Below, piece by piece: positions 12,601 through 27,600 of a DNA stretch of 64,000 nt. The stretch spans positions 3,348,001-3,412,000 of the forward strand of contig JAQGEQ010000071.1 of the NCBI GenBank assembly GCA_034620365.1. Reading direction: 5' to 3'. The DNA comes from Pegea sp. RAD2-039 (lineage: Eukaryota > Chordata > Thaliacea > Salpida > Salpidae). The notes beneath the pieces were generated by a model, which was not told where the DNA came from, made no database searches, and was given only the letters and a program-made list of their open reading frames with translations. The first letter of the stretch is position 1; every line of letters starts with the position of its first letter. The position numbers were made by a program, and so were the translations under genes.

Positions 12601-15600
12601 TTATTCAATTAATACTCGATGATATCGTGTGAAAATTTACTTTACAATTGAAACATTTTATCAAGACTGTTATCAAAATACGAGTCAGCAACATTTTCCA
12701 ATTTCAGTCTAGCCCTCCCTATAAAAGGTTCTGCAACTAATCCGTAATGCATAAAGCGCGAGAAATGTAAATATCAATTAAGCCATTTGCTTCTTTTGTT
12801 GCAGTTAATGATGATGTTGAAGACATCAAACCAATAAAGACTTCTTCTATAGGATCAGAAGGAACAAAAAATTCGTTGGGAACTCGTTCGCTTTCTACAG
12901 ACCATTTTTTTAGGTAAGTTTATAAATTTTAAGAAACGATGAAAAATTTTTTTCAAAATCTATAAAAGTCATTTCATTTATCTAACTTCGTTTAATGATT
13001 AATTACATTTTTGACAGTAAATAAGTTCAGACAGTAACCAAATAAGGTCAACTAATGACAGCAAAAACAAAATTTTAACACAGATTGCTCAAATTGATCA
13101 CGGTTCTTATGAAACGTTTTTGTGACTAGTTTTATTTAACAAAACATTTTACCTAAAAGTAATTTTAGTTTTTTAATCAGTTTGTTTCAAACAAGGTTAA
13201 ATTGTTTTGCTATCAGCTGATTTAAAATACAAAATTATATTTACTAAAAACCAATTTTTTAATGAATCAAAATTGAGGCGTTATCAGCATCTCGATCAGA
13301 TTTTCTCCTTAGTGCCTCGGTTGCATTTAACTAATGATAGTAAAAAATGAAAACTAGCAGTAAAGTGATAGTTTGGATATTTAAAAACAGCTTTTAGTTA
13401 TAATAGTAGATGTCAATTGGAAAGTGTTCATTGTGGTCCTAATTAGTAGTACATCAGTTATTTTAAGTCAATGTAATATGTTTACCTTCTCTGTTTAATA
13501 TGTGGGATGCAAAGATTTGTATTTGTAATATTTACTTGAGTAATTCCCGATGACTATGAGACCAAAAACTTGTTTCATCATTTGCTTGACTTACTAATGT
13601 CTAGACTAACCTTGAAAGGTGAGGAGAAACCACAAGAAAAAGTGGGAAACTTGTAAAGCTAAAATAAAGATTTATTTTTTTGTTTTTTCTACTAATTATA
13701 TTAAAATTTAATAAAAAAAAAACATAGAAACATATTAATATATAAATGAGCTTATTATTTTCTATTTGATGAGAAAAGAAATTTGGCTGAAAACAAAAAC
13801 AAATGATCATTGTAATTCTAATCTTCATCAATGATTTTATAGTTTTTTTCGATAACTTTTGTATAGTAGCACTTCAAGCAGTAGTGGAATTTCAATGATG
13901 CAATGCACACTTCCTAATCCTCCAACAAGATCAAGCAGTAGCTACGATTCTGTTTCAAGACATTTATCTCATGGAAATGACATCAACAAGATCAATTGCA
14001 ATAAGTCATCATCTTATCATGGTTTGTTGACTTGTTTAGTTTTTGTACCATATAAGTGAATTAAATTGAGAAATAATGCAGCAACTTAATTGACTTTTAA
14101 TTGAAGTCTTTTTGGTAATATAGAGATCTGTTCTTTACAAGAAAATACAATTCAATTGATTACATGTTGCTTGAAAATAACAACTCTTTGATATAAAGCT
14201 GCACTTTTATTTCATACATACTAAACTTAGCTCTATTACTGAAATTTAAAATATAAACTTAAAGCAATTATTTCAGAGAATGTTGTTTTAAAAAGCAATA
14301 AGCAAAATTAAACTTTGAACAATTAAGTAGAAGTTTTAGTGCAATATAATGTTTGCAAACACTTATCAACATTCAAAATCTTTCATATTGCATGTTTGCT
14401 TCAATTAATAAGATTTAGAATATTATATTTCGATTAGTATAGGGTAATAAGACTATAAAACAAATTGATATTATTAAAGAATAGATGAAATTTAATTAAG
14501 TTTAATATTTGAACAACATTTTACAGGCTCTATTAGTGATGTTGGCGATAAAGAAATAGAACTTGACGACCATGTATTTGAAAGGTCAGTTTTAAGTTCT
14601 AAAGGTTTACCACAAATACTTAAAAAGGATAAAAGTTTTTAAAGATCATTTTCCTACTATTTCAATAAAGTAAAAAATATCTACAGTTGAATAAGAAAGT
14701 TTTTTAGCAAGTCAGAACTGATATATAAAACCAATTGCTTGGCTATTTAATGTTTTGGTGAAATTGAAATTTTTTGAAGCATCCTTTAATGTGGTTGAGT
14801 TTTTATATTTCTATCTCTACACATAATACGATGATTTAACTGACTTGTAATCCTAGTTGAAAGCACCTTATTTTATGGGATGCGTATAAAGCACTACACA
14901 CTCTTTAAGCATCTATAAGAACGTTGTCATTACAAGTCAAGTTATTTTTATAAAATGTATTCAAGCGCATATCAGTGCAATATAATCACAGATTTTATGA
15001 TCTTTTCAAAGATCTGAAAAGCCAAATAAGAAAACAGATATGACAAAAGTTTTGCTGCTGTATACCACTGTGATAATAATGCAAAGGACGATATTCTTAT
15101 TTATCTTTAGGATATAAAAATGATAAAAAGTTTGATCAGGTTGAGAGTCTTCTTCTAGGTTTTTGATTGGTAGATTTAAAATTTATTTTATCAACCTTAT
15201 CACTAAAATGGTCTTTTTAATAATTTTTTTTAAACTGCTTATAAAACTGACTAACTAGAAAGTGATTACTGCTTACAGATGTTTAAACAAATTAGCAAAA
15301 ATTATTGCAAAATAGTTTATTTGAATTTAAAAATCAAATAAAAGAAAAGTGCATTAAGTTTATTACTGTCAATAATAGTGATTAATTTGCTTCTACGTGA
15401 TTACTGCACGGAATTTAAAGTTTAGAGATATTCTTGATTAGATTACAATCAAATAATTGTTCCCATTGTATAGTATAAATTCGAATCATTGTCGACTCAG
15501 TGATTTGCTGTGTAAGTGACAGCTGGATTGTTTGAAAGTTTAAAACCTTCTGCAAAGTGAAATTTTTTTATATATTGATTGAATACGACATTTTAATCTC

Positions 15601-18600
15601 ATCATACAATTTATACTTTACTATATAATTAAATCTATATTTACAATTCATTTATTGTTTATCAAATTACTCTTAAATCTTTAGAATATTCTTCTTCAAT
15701 TGCTCACCACTTTGCCGTCTTTAAACACAGCATAAGTTAACTACTAAATGGTACACTTAAGCCTCGATGCAGACGGCCAGTTGTTATTTGAGCCATATGG
15801 ACTACATGTCGATAATTTGAAAATAACTTTAAAAAAACCAAAAGTACAAAAATCAATAACTTTTTGAATCAGAGGTTTCAGCTGTAATTCCTGAAAGTAT
15901 GAAGACTATTTAGATTTTTGCTTTAATTAGCATGAACAAATATTTATAATCTTTTTACAAGATTACTTCCATTAAGATAACTAAGGACGTTTTTTGTCTA
16001 CTTAAACAATTAAGAACTGTGTAATAATTTTGTTTTGCTGATGAGTTACAAATGCAGCTGACATTTGTATTTTTATGCTAATGCTACAAATTAGTTTTTT
16101 TTTATTGTAAACACTTCGTCGGGTTTTTTGTCCTTTTTCTTTAACAGTTTATGCAAAGAAAGCTTACTCATTATAAAAATGATAAATCGATATTTGAAAA
16201 TCTTAAGCCGACAAAAACAAAGCTTCTTTAAGAAAAAAAAAAACTTTTTCTTCTGAATGATTCATTTTTATGAATATTTATCATACTAGAATCAGTTATT
16301 GTAATAATTTCTTTTTAAAATACTTTATAAACATTTTTCTATTAAAAAATATCTTAAAATTTCGAAATATTTTTCAAGAAATATTTTTTATTTTCATGCC
16401 TGAATTTTGATAAATAAACAATTTTTTAACTAATAAGAAGCAAGAGTTCATTCTTTAAATATTCTATTTATTAATTTTTTTGTCCAATTTATCCAAAAGG
16501 AATTTTAGAATAATTAGTTATTTTCCTCTTTTTTAAGTCGTTTCTCATCAACCAAGAAAGTTTCAAAACAGTTTGTAAATAGGAAACCAATTTGATAAAA
16601 GCGTATGAAAACAGAGAACAGTTTTCATTATGTTTATCTAAGTTGAAAGGCTTTTAATGAAAGCTCAAATGCTTGTCAAGTGCAAACTAAACACTGATTG
16701 CAATTGTTGTTTGTTTAATAATACAATGAAATTGTATTGCTAGGTCTGAAATTAAAAAATTTTTACGCAAGTATAAAAAATTGCCTATCAATTCGTTTAT
16801 AAAATTTTTCCCAGTTTAATTAAATCTCACTTAATCTTAATGAATTTAAATATATGTAGAAAATTGGGTTAGTGAAATATTGACCGGGTAAGGTTCATAA
16901 AATGTAACCCTATTCACAATGATGCTGTGAACTGACTGCTTTTTAAAATAGTATCTTTTAAGATATCTACGAAAATATTCAATTGAGTTAAAGAATATTC
17001 ACTTAAGACTCTTTAAGGTTAAATGAACTCAATGAAGAAATTTTGTAAAATATAAAATGACTAAAAATAATAAAATTTGATGATCTTTTTAAGCTAAAGT
17101 GTTTACGTAAACATAAAACTTTGAATCATTCTTTATATAAAAATGTGATTAATCTAACAAATAGGAAACAAACATCTTGGAGCCTATTTTTTATATAAAA
17201 CTTATAGAGTTTTAAGCTTTGTTAAAAGATAAACTGAAACAAAATTGTATTTCATCTCATCTATAATTCAATAACCTCATATAATATATTATCAATAATT
17301 ATTATTAATTTTCATATTTTGTTTAACTATTATTACTTTTTAAAGAGTACTATGATTATGGAAAGTTAATATTTTAATATCATATCTTTAAACTTGCTAG
17401 TTCATTTTTAAACCAAAGACTTGATTCAAATTGTTATCCTTTTTTTTGAATAGTCAAAGCAAAATATTTAATTATAGAATAATAATTTACAAAACAACAA
17501 AGCTTCATTCTTAAAAACGCTTTTGATTTTATTTTGAATTATTCTTTTACTTCTTAGCAGTTTGAAATTATTTTCTTTTGATAGATTAGAAAGGTGCTTG
17601 ACTTATGTCAAATTGATCTAAATACAAAATAAGCTGAAGAAAATTGAAAGAGTGTTTATCATAAATAAATAATTTTTTATAATAAAGAAGATTAATATAA
17701 ATAAAATTGTTTAGTCGTTTTGATTTATTATCTAAGCTTTTGTCAACTATAACTGATAAGATTTGCTAATAAAACTTAAAAATAATTGCCACGTTTACTT
17801 TAAGTTGATTAATTATTTCATTATGATTGGCTCAACCTTTATTTCAATATTTTTAAAACTTTCTTTTTTTAAATATAGATAACAGAAAATTTTAATTATT
17901 ACAAGGGTTGTTATAAAACAAGCCGATTTAATTAATATGTCTCTTTTGATATAAATTTATGTTTTTCAAGCATTTGTGTAATTGATCTTGTTCACTATTA
18001 AATCTCTTTATTGTTTCCATAATTTTTTTTATCAGATTAATGGTACTTAAAAATCTTTTATGAAATTATCGTTGTTATTTTTTTCATGTGACAAAAACTA
18101 CTATCAGACAAACGTACTTGATAATCACATTAAAAATGTAAACATTGCCTATCGAAAAAACAAAAAATTATTTTATCTTACTCACACAGTATATCATAAA
18201 AATTTCAGTTTAGATTTGACATTTTTTATCAATAAAAGAAAAAATCCTGATAAAATTAAAAGAAAATTTGTTAAATAATTAATCAGTTCTAGCAAAAAAC
18301 TCAATAAAGTGTTGAGAAGTTTCAAGAGAAAATTTCAAGTATTAAAAAGTGTTTTAAAGTCTTAAAAATATGAATTATCAATTGAAAAATGCACAATGAG
18401 TTTTTATGCAAGTGAACTTGTTGCTTATAGCTACATTGGTTTTGCAAGGTGTCTACTTTTGCAGAACCTTTGAAACTGTCGCCTGCAGCATATTCTAATA
18501 CAACCATAAACTTAAACTACAATTCCATCATAAGCAGATATGAACAAGTGATATTCAAACCTTTTAAACATCTTTTTAATCCGGGAAAAGAGTCTCTCAA

Positions 18601-21600
18601 TGTCGAAATTTATGGCGAGAATAATAATTAAATGTTTTTTGATCAATTGTCCTTTGCTGATAGAAATAAAAAGCTTAAAATAATGATCTTTATAATTTTC
18701 AATATTTTGTTGTTGGTAAAAACTATCTGTGTTATCTGCAAGTAACTTATAACATTGAAGTTCAAGTTTTTAACCATCACAGATGGAATACAAATTTTGA
18801 AAATAAATCTGCTTCCCTAAGCAATTAAAAAATATCCAAGTATATATCACTTCTATCACAGCATCTTATATTAAGTCTCTAACGTTTTCTAATTATATTT
18901 GCTTTAGATATTTGACTTAAAAGCTCATTAGATCTAAATGCATGATGTATAAAATAACACTGCTAATAAAAAAAATATAAGTCGTATTCAGTTACATAAT
19001 TGCAGATGAAATTATCAAACAGAATACTTAGTGCTTAACATTTCAACTTGAAATAAAAATAAAGAGCTTTATACATAAGTAATCAATGAGATAAACACTC
19101 TGTCCATCTATAAATAGAAATGAGTGAATTTGTAAGTAGTATTTTTATACATTGATACTATCAAATATCCTTTTGTCTGTAACGGGTTTAAATAGATGCA
19201 GTGAATTCTAAAAGGTTAGTTTTAGTAACAATACATAAAGTAACATCATAAAGTTGCAAATTTCGATTATTTAACTCACAATATTTTTAGAAATATGTTA
19301 GAAAAACGACACAGAATATTTTATGTCTTTTGTTCGATTATATTATATTTAGGGTCCATAAGATATAGAGAACCTTACTATGAAAGTAAGATACTTTTGG
19401 ACCGCAGTGTATTTCTAAAAGAATGAATAACAACATACTCAAAACTTCTATAAACCTTGTATATAAGTTTCTTATTGTCTATTTTTCTGTATCGTATTTT
19501 AATTATTGCCATACTACTTGCTAATAACTGAGCAGTATATTTCGGTGACGTATATATTAGAGTCCCAGCATTTACAATTAATTCTTATTAACTTATTTAA
19601 TTGCATCTTATCTAATGCTTCAGTCATTAACTAAATCAAAAACAAACACTTATACACGTTATCCGTCCATTACAGCATGTTCTTTACCATTTCACTTAAA
19701 CTTTAATCACCAGCAACATACATTTTTCTGCAATGTGAGTAGAATTTTCTGCTTGCACATTGATCTTTAAGTCAGCTGTCTGCTCGAACACTAGCTGTTT
19801 AAACATCGTTTAAGTCTTGCTTCAATTGCTTCAACCTCACAAAACTTTAAGATAAATAAAATTTAGTTTCAACAATCGAAAAGTTTCAATTAATTATAAG
19901 CATAAATTAATTAAGCTGTAAATTTTAGACATATTCTTTTGATATGTTTTATGTCACAAACATATTTAATAACTTTGGTTGTTTTTTATGGTTTCTAATA
20001 GATTGTTATTTTAATTATGATTAACTTTACAGTTTAATCACATTTAAAAATGAAATTATAAGCTTGAAGAAAATCAATGTTTTTTTCAAATACAAATTTA
20101 AATTCTAAATTCTAGAAAGTAGTTTATTTGAGATAAAAATTATGAAACTTTTAAATTTAATACCAAAGACCAAAAAATTCAAATAGGTCAATTATATCAA
20201 CACTAGTAACAACCTTTGAACACTTTTAAATAACTAAATTTATGTATCTTATGCATGCAATCGATAAAAGCTTGATTTGAACTTAAATTTTAATTTGTTA
20301 GTAGCAATCAACAAAATTCTCCAATTGTGTCTTCGCATCATCTTCAACAACGCATCACTTCGGCTCAAAACCAACCTACCACTGACGTTACAATTGAACG
20401 CGAAGAGAAAGAAAGGCTGAAAACCCGTTTCCATGGACGTTTACATTCTGATGTTATCGATATGATCGCTGTAAATCCTGGAGGGAGGCCTAATAAGGTA
20501 TTTGTTGAAAGGAAATTTTATGATTGATTTTTTTAGAAAAAAATATTATTATGATGTTTAGTAAAAGTATTTAAACTTTGTTCTCACTATATTTGGAATT
20601 ACCCGATTCAGTTTTATAAATATTTGTTGTCTACAATTTCTAATTTAGATAAACACACAGAGGTAGTATTTAGTATTTTAGTTTTTTCCTATTATTATTA
20701 AAACTAGGAAATTAAACCAGAGAAAATTAAAGGTAATTATTATGATTAGAATTTTATAGGTTGTTTACTTATAACGTTTTTAATGTTTTACAAAAACTTG
20801 TTTTTTGGAGAAAATAACCTTTGTTCATTTGACTTCTTAGTAGCAAAATAGGAAAATTCCCGTTTAGTCAGAATAACGTAAAAAAGCCAAAATAAACCAT
20901 TGTACAGTCAGCATCACTTGACCTCATACTATTTGCTTTTTCCATCAGTTTTCTTCAAGATTTCAATCTTAATAAGAGTTTTTTTTTGATTTTCTTAAAA
21001 CTGATTTTTTGATGTTATTTTAGCTGAGTTTTGTAATATATTTCTTACATTTTTTAAACTTTAAGTTTTATTTTTTATCCATCACTTATCCTTAAATAAA
21101 ATATCAAGTTTCAACTATGCAGTTAAACTGTCTGACTATCAGTAATTTAAAATAATTTTATGCAATTTATGATAGCTACAAGCTTTTTAAGAAATTTATT
21201 TCTTAATTAATTCTTTCAGAGTTACTTTTATAAATACCAGATTAGAAGGAAATAAATGTAAGCTTTTGTTTATTGTACTCATTACTCACATCTAGCGGAT
21301 ATTATGTAATCTATATTGTATTGTTTAAAGAAAGCTAAATGAATCCAGATTTTCATTTTAAATCTTATCACCTATAACTGATGTTAATGTTGATACATTC
21401 ATTTTAGGATTTGTTAAATATTTGTTCTTATTACCAGCCACAGACTAATGACCCAGTAACTACTTCAGAAAGAGTCAAATACAACAAAGTATAGAAACAA
21501 CAATTTTTAAATTAGTGTGTCCTAATTGGTCCAAGTAGTTTCAGGATTTAGTAGTGCTTATTAAGACCGGATATCACTCAATGGTGGTTTGTAATGTTTT

Positions 21601-24600
21601 ACGTTAAAATCTGTATTTGAACGTGCAAGAACGCAATAAGGTGTTTGTTTTTAAGGTTAATGTTTAACCTATTGATAGCTACAATGATTGGTTGAGGAAC
21701 ATCCTTTTTTCACTTTTTTGAGCAATTCATTTGTATTTTATTAATTTCTATAGCTTTTTTACCGAACAAATTCTTTTGTACTTATCTTCTAGCTTTTGTT
21801 ATAGCGTAAGTTTTGTTAAGTCAAAAATAACATGATTGATTAATCAGTAGATCTAGTAAGGAACTTGTTTTTCACATATGTAATTTATCAACTAGTATTT
21901 ATTACAAATATAAAACTTTTCGTGAAAATAGTTTTCATTTTTACACGCGTTAAAATATTAGATCTTTCAATGTTCTGTTTGATAACTTTCATTTTCAATC
22001 AACATATATTTGGTAACCACTTGGCAAAAGGTTATATGCAAACAATGCTTGAAGAAGGTCTTAGAATTTTTTAAAATGATGAATTTTTCTATGATGTTTA
22101 ACAATTTGTCCTTTGATCTTAATAATAACAATTTCTTTTACTAAAAAAAGGTCATTTAACTGAAAGTTATTATTCTGTAAAAAGTTAATCTTTCTAGAAT
22201 TATTCTTTTGTCTACGTCAAGTTTATTATTTTTGTTTTAATTTCAACACGAAGTCTGCAATCGATTCTTTACGCTCTAATGTTTCAATCACTCACTAAAA
22301 TATCAAATTGTTAAATATTTTATAAGTCTCATAAAAGCTTTGAGAGAAAATTTTTTCAGAGTGAAAAGTTGCAGCCAATTTAATGAACAATTTCAACTCT
22401 AAAATTTTTCACAGCAGTTTTAACAACACAACGAAAATATCATCACTTTAACCCTTTCAAGTTTGACTCATTTTATTATCTACATGCGTCACAAGCAAAA
22501 CTCTGGATTAAATCCCTCAACGCTTAGTTCATCACAGTTAGAAAAAAACAGATTTTTCTAGTAGCACTGTAAAATAAAGGACACAAAAGTGATATCTTCA
22601 AACAAACACAAAAGCAAATTTAGTAATAAACAGATCAGACTAAGTGAGGAATAACATTGACCAACAATTAGGAAAGATTCAACTTTGAAAGTTTGAAGCT
22701 TTATACAAGATTCTAGTCGAACATTTTACCTGTCATTGGCACGCTTGAGTGGTCACAACAGAATCTTGCATTTATCCAAATAGTCCATTTATTTTTAGAT
22801 TTTTCACAGGCTAAGCAGCTCATGAAGCTGTTGGTACTTTTTATAGGTCACTTTTTGTCACTAATATAAAATGAAAGAAATGTAAATATAAAGTACATTT
22901 GAATACAAGAGATTTATGATGGTAAATCTCGTAGCTTTTTTCTTTTCATTCTTAATATGGGAAGTTTCCTTTTATTCGTGTGTGAGTTAAAGATTTGACA
23001 GAGGATTTAAGGGTCTTAAACAAAGACTTTGTAGATTTCTGATTGAAAGGATTAGAAGAGTTTCAGAGTAGAAAAAGACTTAGAATTTTTCAAACATTAC
23101 TATCCATTACGAATAAAATAAATGAAAATTTTAAGTGTTGATTTTCAAAATAATGTTGAATTTTTATCGAAATATTTAAATTTTTGATTTGTGAATTTTA
23201 TTTTGTGAATTTTTTCTATTTTTCACTAAAAACTTTTCATATTTTTCAGGATATCAAAAAGTACAAAGAAAATAATTTTGAGCAGGGTTTCATCACCAAA
23301 AGTAAGAAATTTTTTAACTTTCATTGTCTGGAAACATTAAACAGAATCTTAATTTCCAAAAAGTCTAAACTTACATTTTGAATTCATTATTTTATCTACT
23401 CTGAAAAGATCATTTGAATTTTGCTGCCGGATGCTCTTAAGATTAATCACAAGACTAAAATAATCAAATTTATAAAACTGAATTTAAAATATGTAAAAGC
23501 AATTAACAAGATTTATCTACAAAATGTCGTCACGATACCATACTACGTAGATACTAAGGTACCAGTGGGTCTTACTGCTACCCCCTTATCTGCCTTGAAA
23601 TTGTCGCCATCGGCAGCAATTAGTAGTTTATCAACAAACGAGAAAGGTAACAGCAAAATAAAAAGCATCTCCGGCTGGCACTGCTTGCATGTGTTAACTC
23701 AAGCACTTATGTAAGCTATGTTCTTACAAAAAGCAATTTTATATCACCAAATGCCGATAGGATTTGGAAATGATGTATATTTGTAGTTTGAAAATAACAG
23801 ATGAAAGTAATGGGTGAATTATGATGGAAATTTTTTAGTAATATTTTGCAAGCAGCTAATATTAAGCAAAGATCTTCTTTATAAATTGAGGATACCTTTT
23901 CATCAACTGAAGATTATTTACTCTTTCGTGAGAAAATATAACAAAGTTAGATTGTGTGACTATTTTTAAAAAGAGTTTAAATTACTTCTATTATACAACA
24001 AATGACTTTTAAGCAAATAGCACAGAAAACTAAATAGGTTAGATTAGGCAAGATGCCGTAAAGACTCTTTTTATTTTGATGAATGAACGTTTTGTGGCAT
24101 CCAAATTCTTTTCATTGTGTCTTTGTGTTTTGATTTCAATAAGTTTTAATTCAATGGTTAAGTTAATTGCACGCTTTTTAAAGTGTATTATTGTCGAAAA
24201 AGCTTTTTACTTTTCGCTTAACCTGCCTGTCGTCTTGGTGGCTTCAAAAATTCTCTAATTTTTATGCTTATCTAAATTTTTTCGCTATTATAAATGACGA
24301 GAAGAAAATAGAAGAAGTTTATAGATCTCTGTTCTCTTCCTCGTCTTTCACATCAGTATTTATCTGCTTGGCCTCTGGCTTTTCCTCTGTCATACTTGAC
24401 TGCACATCATACCATGCATGACGAACCTAAAAGCAAATTCTTGCTAGTGAGTAATTCTGTGAAAAAAGGCAACCTATAGAGGTTCTTTGCAGTTTTTATC
24501 TCCAAATTGTCGGTCTTCTACTATTGTAAGAAGCAGGTCTTTAGAAAATAGGTGTTTGTTTGACACCATGTCGTTTTATTCGTAGTAGTGTTGAGTGGAG

Positions 24601-27600
24601 GTCTTTTTAGTGGCTACATTCATTTACATTCTTTGGTGAGATCAATAGTTGGGTTTAAAGAAACGTTGATAAATCTCTTTAATGTTTCCGACAGCTAAAG
24701 AATTTTCTGTTATTTGTCTTCATTAGTTCAAGCATACTCACTATTTAAAAACTTACTTTTAATCAAACAGTTTATTTTGTAGTTAAGTCGAATACGTAGT
24801 AGATGATTGTACATCTAGAAAATATTCAAAGTTATTTTTAAACCTTTGATTATTAATTTATGATAAAAACGAATTTATTTTACAAAAAGTTTTCAAACAG
24901 TTTAAAAATTTGTTCTAGAAAATAAAGAATTATATTTGAACTTTTTTTCTTTCAACGAAATGTTGTTTTGAATGCAAAGACTTAATGATCTTATAAATTG
25001 TTTAATTGACATTTTTTCTTTGTTTGAATAGTTGGAAGACCTTAAAAGAATTTAATGGCATAAATATTATGTTATTTGTTATATAATCAAATAAATGTTT
25101 ACTATTTTGCAAGTTTGAATTAATTTCTTCCTTAATATAAAATGTTTGTTTGAAAATTAACATTTACGATTTAGTTGTTATTGGAAATATGAAGAATTAA
25201 AAGTTCAAATAGTTGTTTCATGGTTACTGATTTTAAAGAAGACCATTCACTCGTGGAATATCACTTTTACATTTTTAGTGATAAAATTGTTAACTTGTAT
25301 TAAATCAAATTATCGCAATTTATTAAAGCAAATTAGTATATTCTAACCTGGAGCAATTCTGTGCTATTAAGTTGAAAATATTTTCTATTTCGAATTTTCG
25401 TAAGCTTATACAAATTCGATCTCTTAAATAACTTTCATTTTCAGTTATCTAATTGGTAAATAACTGAAATTGTTTGTTTGATTCTTTCTTAAATCTTATA
25501 TCTGATCAATTTGATGTTACAATATTCATGATTGTACTACTGTTAGGCTTTCATATCAAAGCTCTCAGATAATTTCGTTTGATGTCTGAGTTTTACCAAT
25601 GAATGATATAATAAACTTATAAAGATATAAGATTCGATAATGATATTTTGGTAAAGTAAAATTCAAACAGCTCTGAGTATGACAAAAATTGGAATTGTTT
25701 GAGATATGCAACAGTATTCATTTTCTATTCAGTAAACATCAAACTTTATCACACTATCTAATCTTTCAAAAAAATCACTCAACTTAAAACACTATTCCTG
25801 GTTCATTGAAATATGTTATCACCTATTGATAGCATCTAGCGAAATCGAGCAGTTTTTAAAGGCTTATAAACTTTTATTTCAACTCGTTTATTATTTAATC
25901 GCTTTTTACATACTTTCATGACCTGTATAGTACATGGTTATTTACATAATATGATTTAAACAAATTGACTTTAAATAAACTTAATAAAAGTATAATACTT
26001 ATTATTTTTTTACTAATATGAATGCATTTTTCTGCATGCTATGAAATGAATCCACAATTTTTTATTTTTTCCTTTTTTTTTGATATCAAAACGTTTGTTT
26101 TGATGCATAGAAGATGACAGAGAAAATGGAGACACTTACACAAATGCATGAAACTTCTTTTGTGTCGCAGACTATTTAGTTACTTTTATTTCAGTTTGTA
26201 AACTTTTCTATAAAGATTTCTGTTTTTCACCGACAAAAAATGAAACCGAAGAGATGACGTCATTGATGAAGCAATTTGATCACATCACAGTGACCGATGG
26301 AAGCGATGACGTAATCGAAAAAAAATCGGGCGAGAGCAATAACAATAGACATTCCACAAAATCTTCAAATAACAGAAGCTCTTACTCTTCTTTCTCGTTA
26401 GTCTATCTCAACCTGTAATCTGAATCATTTGTTAATTTCAAATTAATTTCAGAACAAATCATTTGCTGAATGAACAAGCAAAGTTACAAGAATCATTGAT
26501 GGCTCATATTCACAACGAAGTTATTTCGAATTTTTTGATTATTGAACTAGACACTGACCTTGTGCTGTTGTAGGAAAATGTTTTGGATAATCAAGTGATG
26601 TGTGGCGTTGATGACGCTTTCTTATCAAGCTGTACTCTATCTTCAACAAACGGGATGACATCCTCATCAAGGGAATGCCAAAATCCGGACTCGATTAGCA
26701 GTCTTCAGAGCTCATCAACAGGTGAGGATTAGTTTGATTTTTGATCGATATCAAACAACTTAAACTTCTTTTCTTTGACGTTGAAATCGTGCTTTAATCG
26801 TAGAAATCATCAATTCCATTCTTGTTGACATTTTCAACAGCTTCAGGCTGATATCAGCAAAATGTGAAAGATTATCTTCTTCACAGCTCGCGTTGCTTAT
26901 GTAACACGCTTTCATACAACTTTAGAAAGTTGTTTTAAGACTTGAAATCCAGGGTAGGTGTTAAAAAAGTTGAAAGTTCTACAAGTTCAATCGATCTTAA
27001 ACAGTGAGGCTTGGCTCAATAACCTCTTTTTCACGTGTACCTAGTCGACAAGCACAATTATTCAAGTGTAAAAAGCAGTTCTCACGTTTCTTACTGAACA
27101 AGTGGAAATATGAGAATGTTGTTGATGTATAAAAACGTTGTTGTTTAGCTTCAAGAGTTTTTTTATCAGTTTTTAGGGTAAACTTTAATTGATTAGTAGA
27201 GAATAATGATGCCACAAAGGCTTTACCGCTGTGTTTGATTTTAAATTATGTTATAACTCACTTAGTCTTAATGTTTTATTGATTTATAGGAGATGGTCAT
27301 CACAATATAATTTCTTCTGGAGATATCAGCGGGATGAGTACATCTACATCTGGAAGAACAAGCTCCTCATCAGTATCAGGTGAAATCAAAAACATATTTG
27401 TCAATTCACAAAAAGATCTAAACTCTTTCATCGACTTTTACCTTTGAACAAAATAACAGAAGTTAATGAATGAAAAAACATAAAAGCCCCTAAAATCACC
27501 AACCTCAAGCCAATGGAATGTTTTACCAAACACAACCTCAGCACAGATCTTATGATTTATTTGCTCTTTCACTAACGGCTACTGCTTAAAAATCACATTT

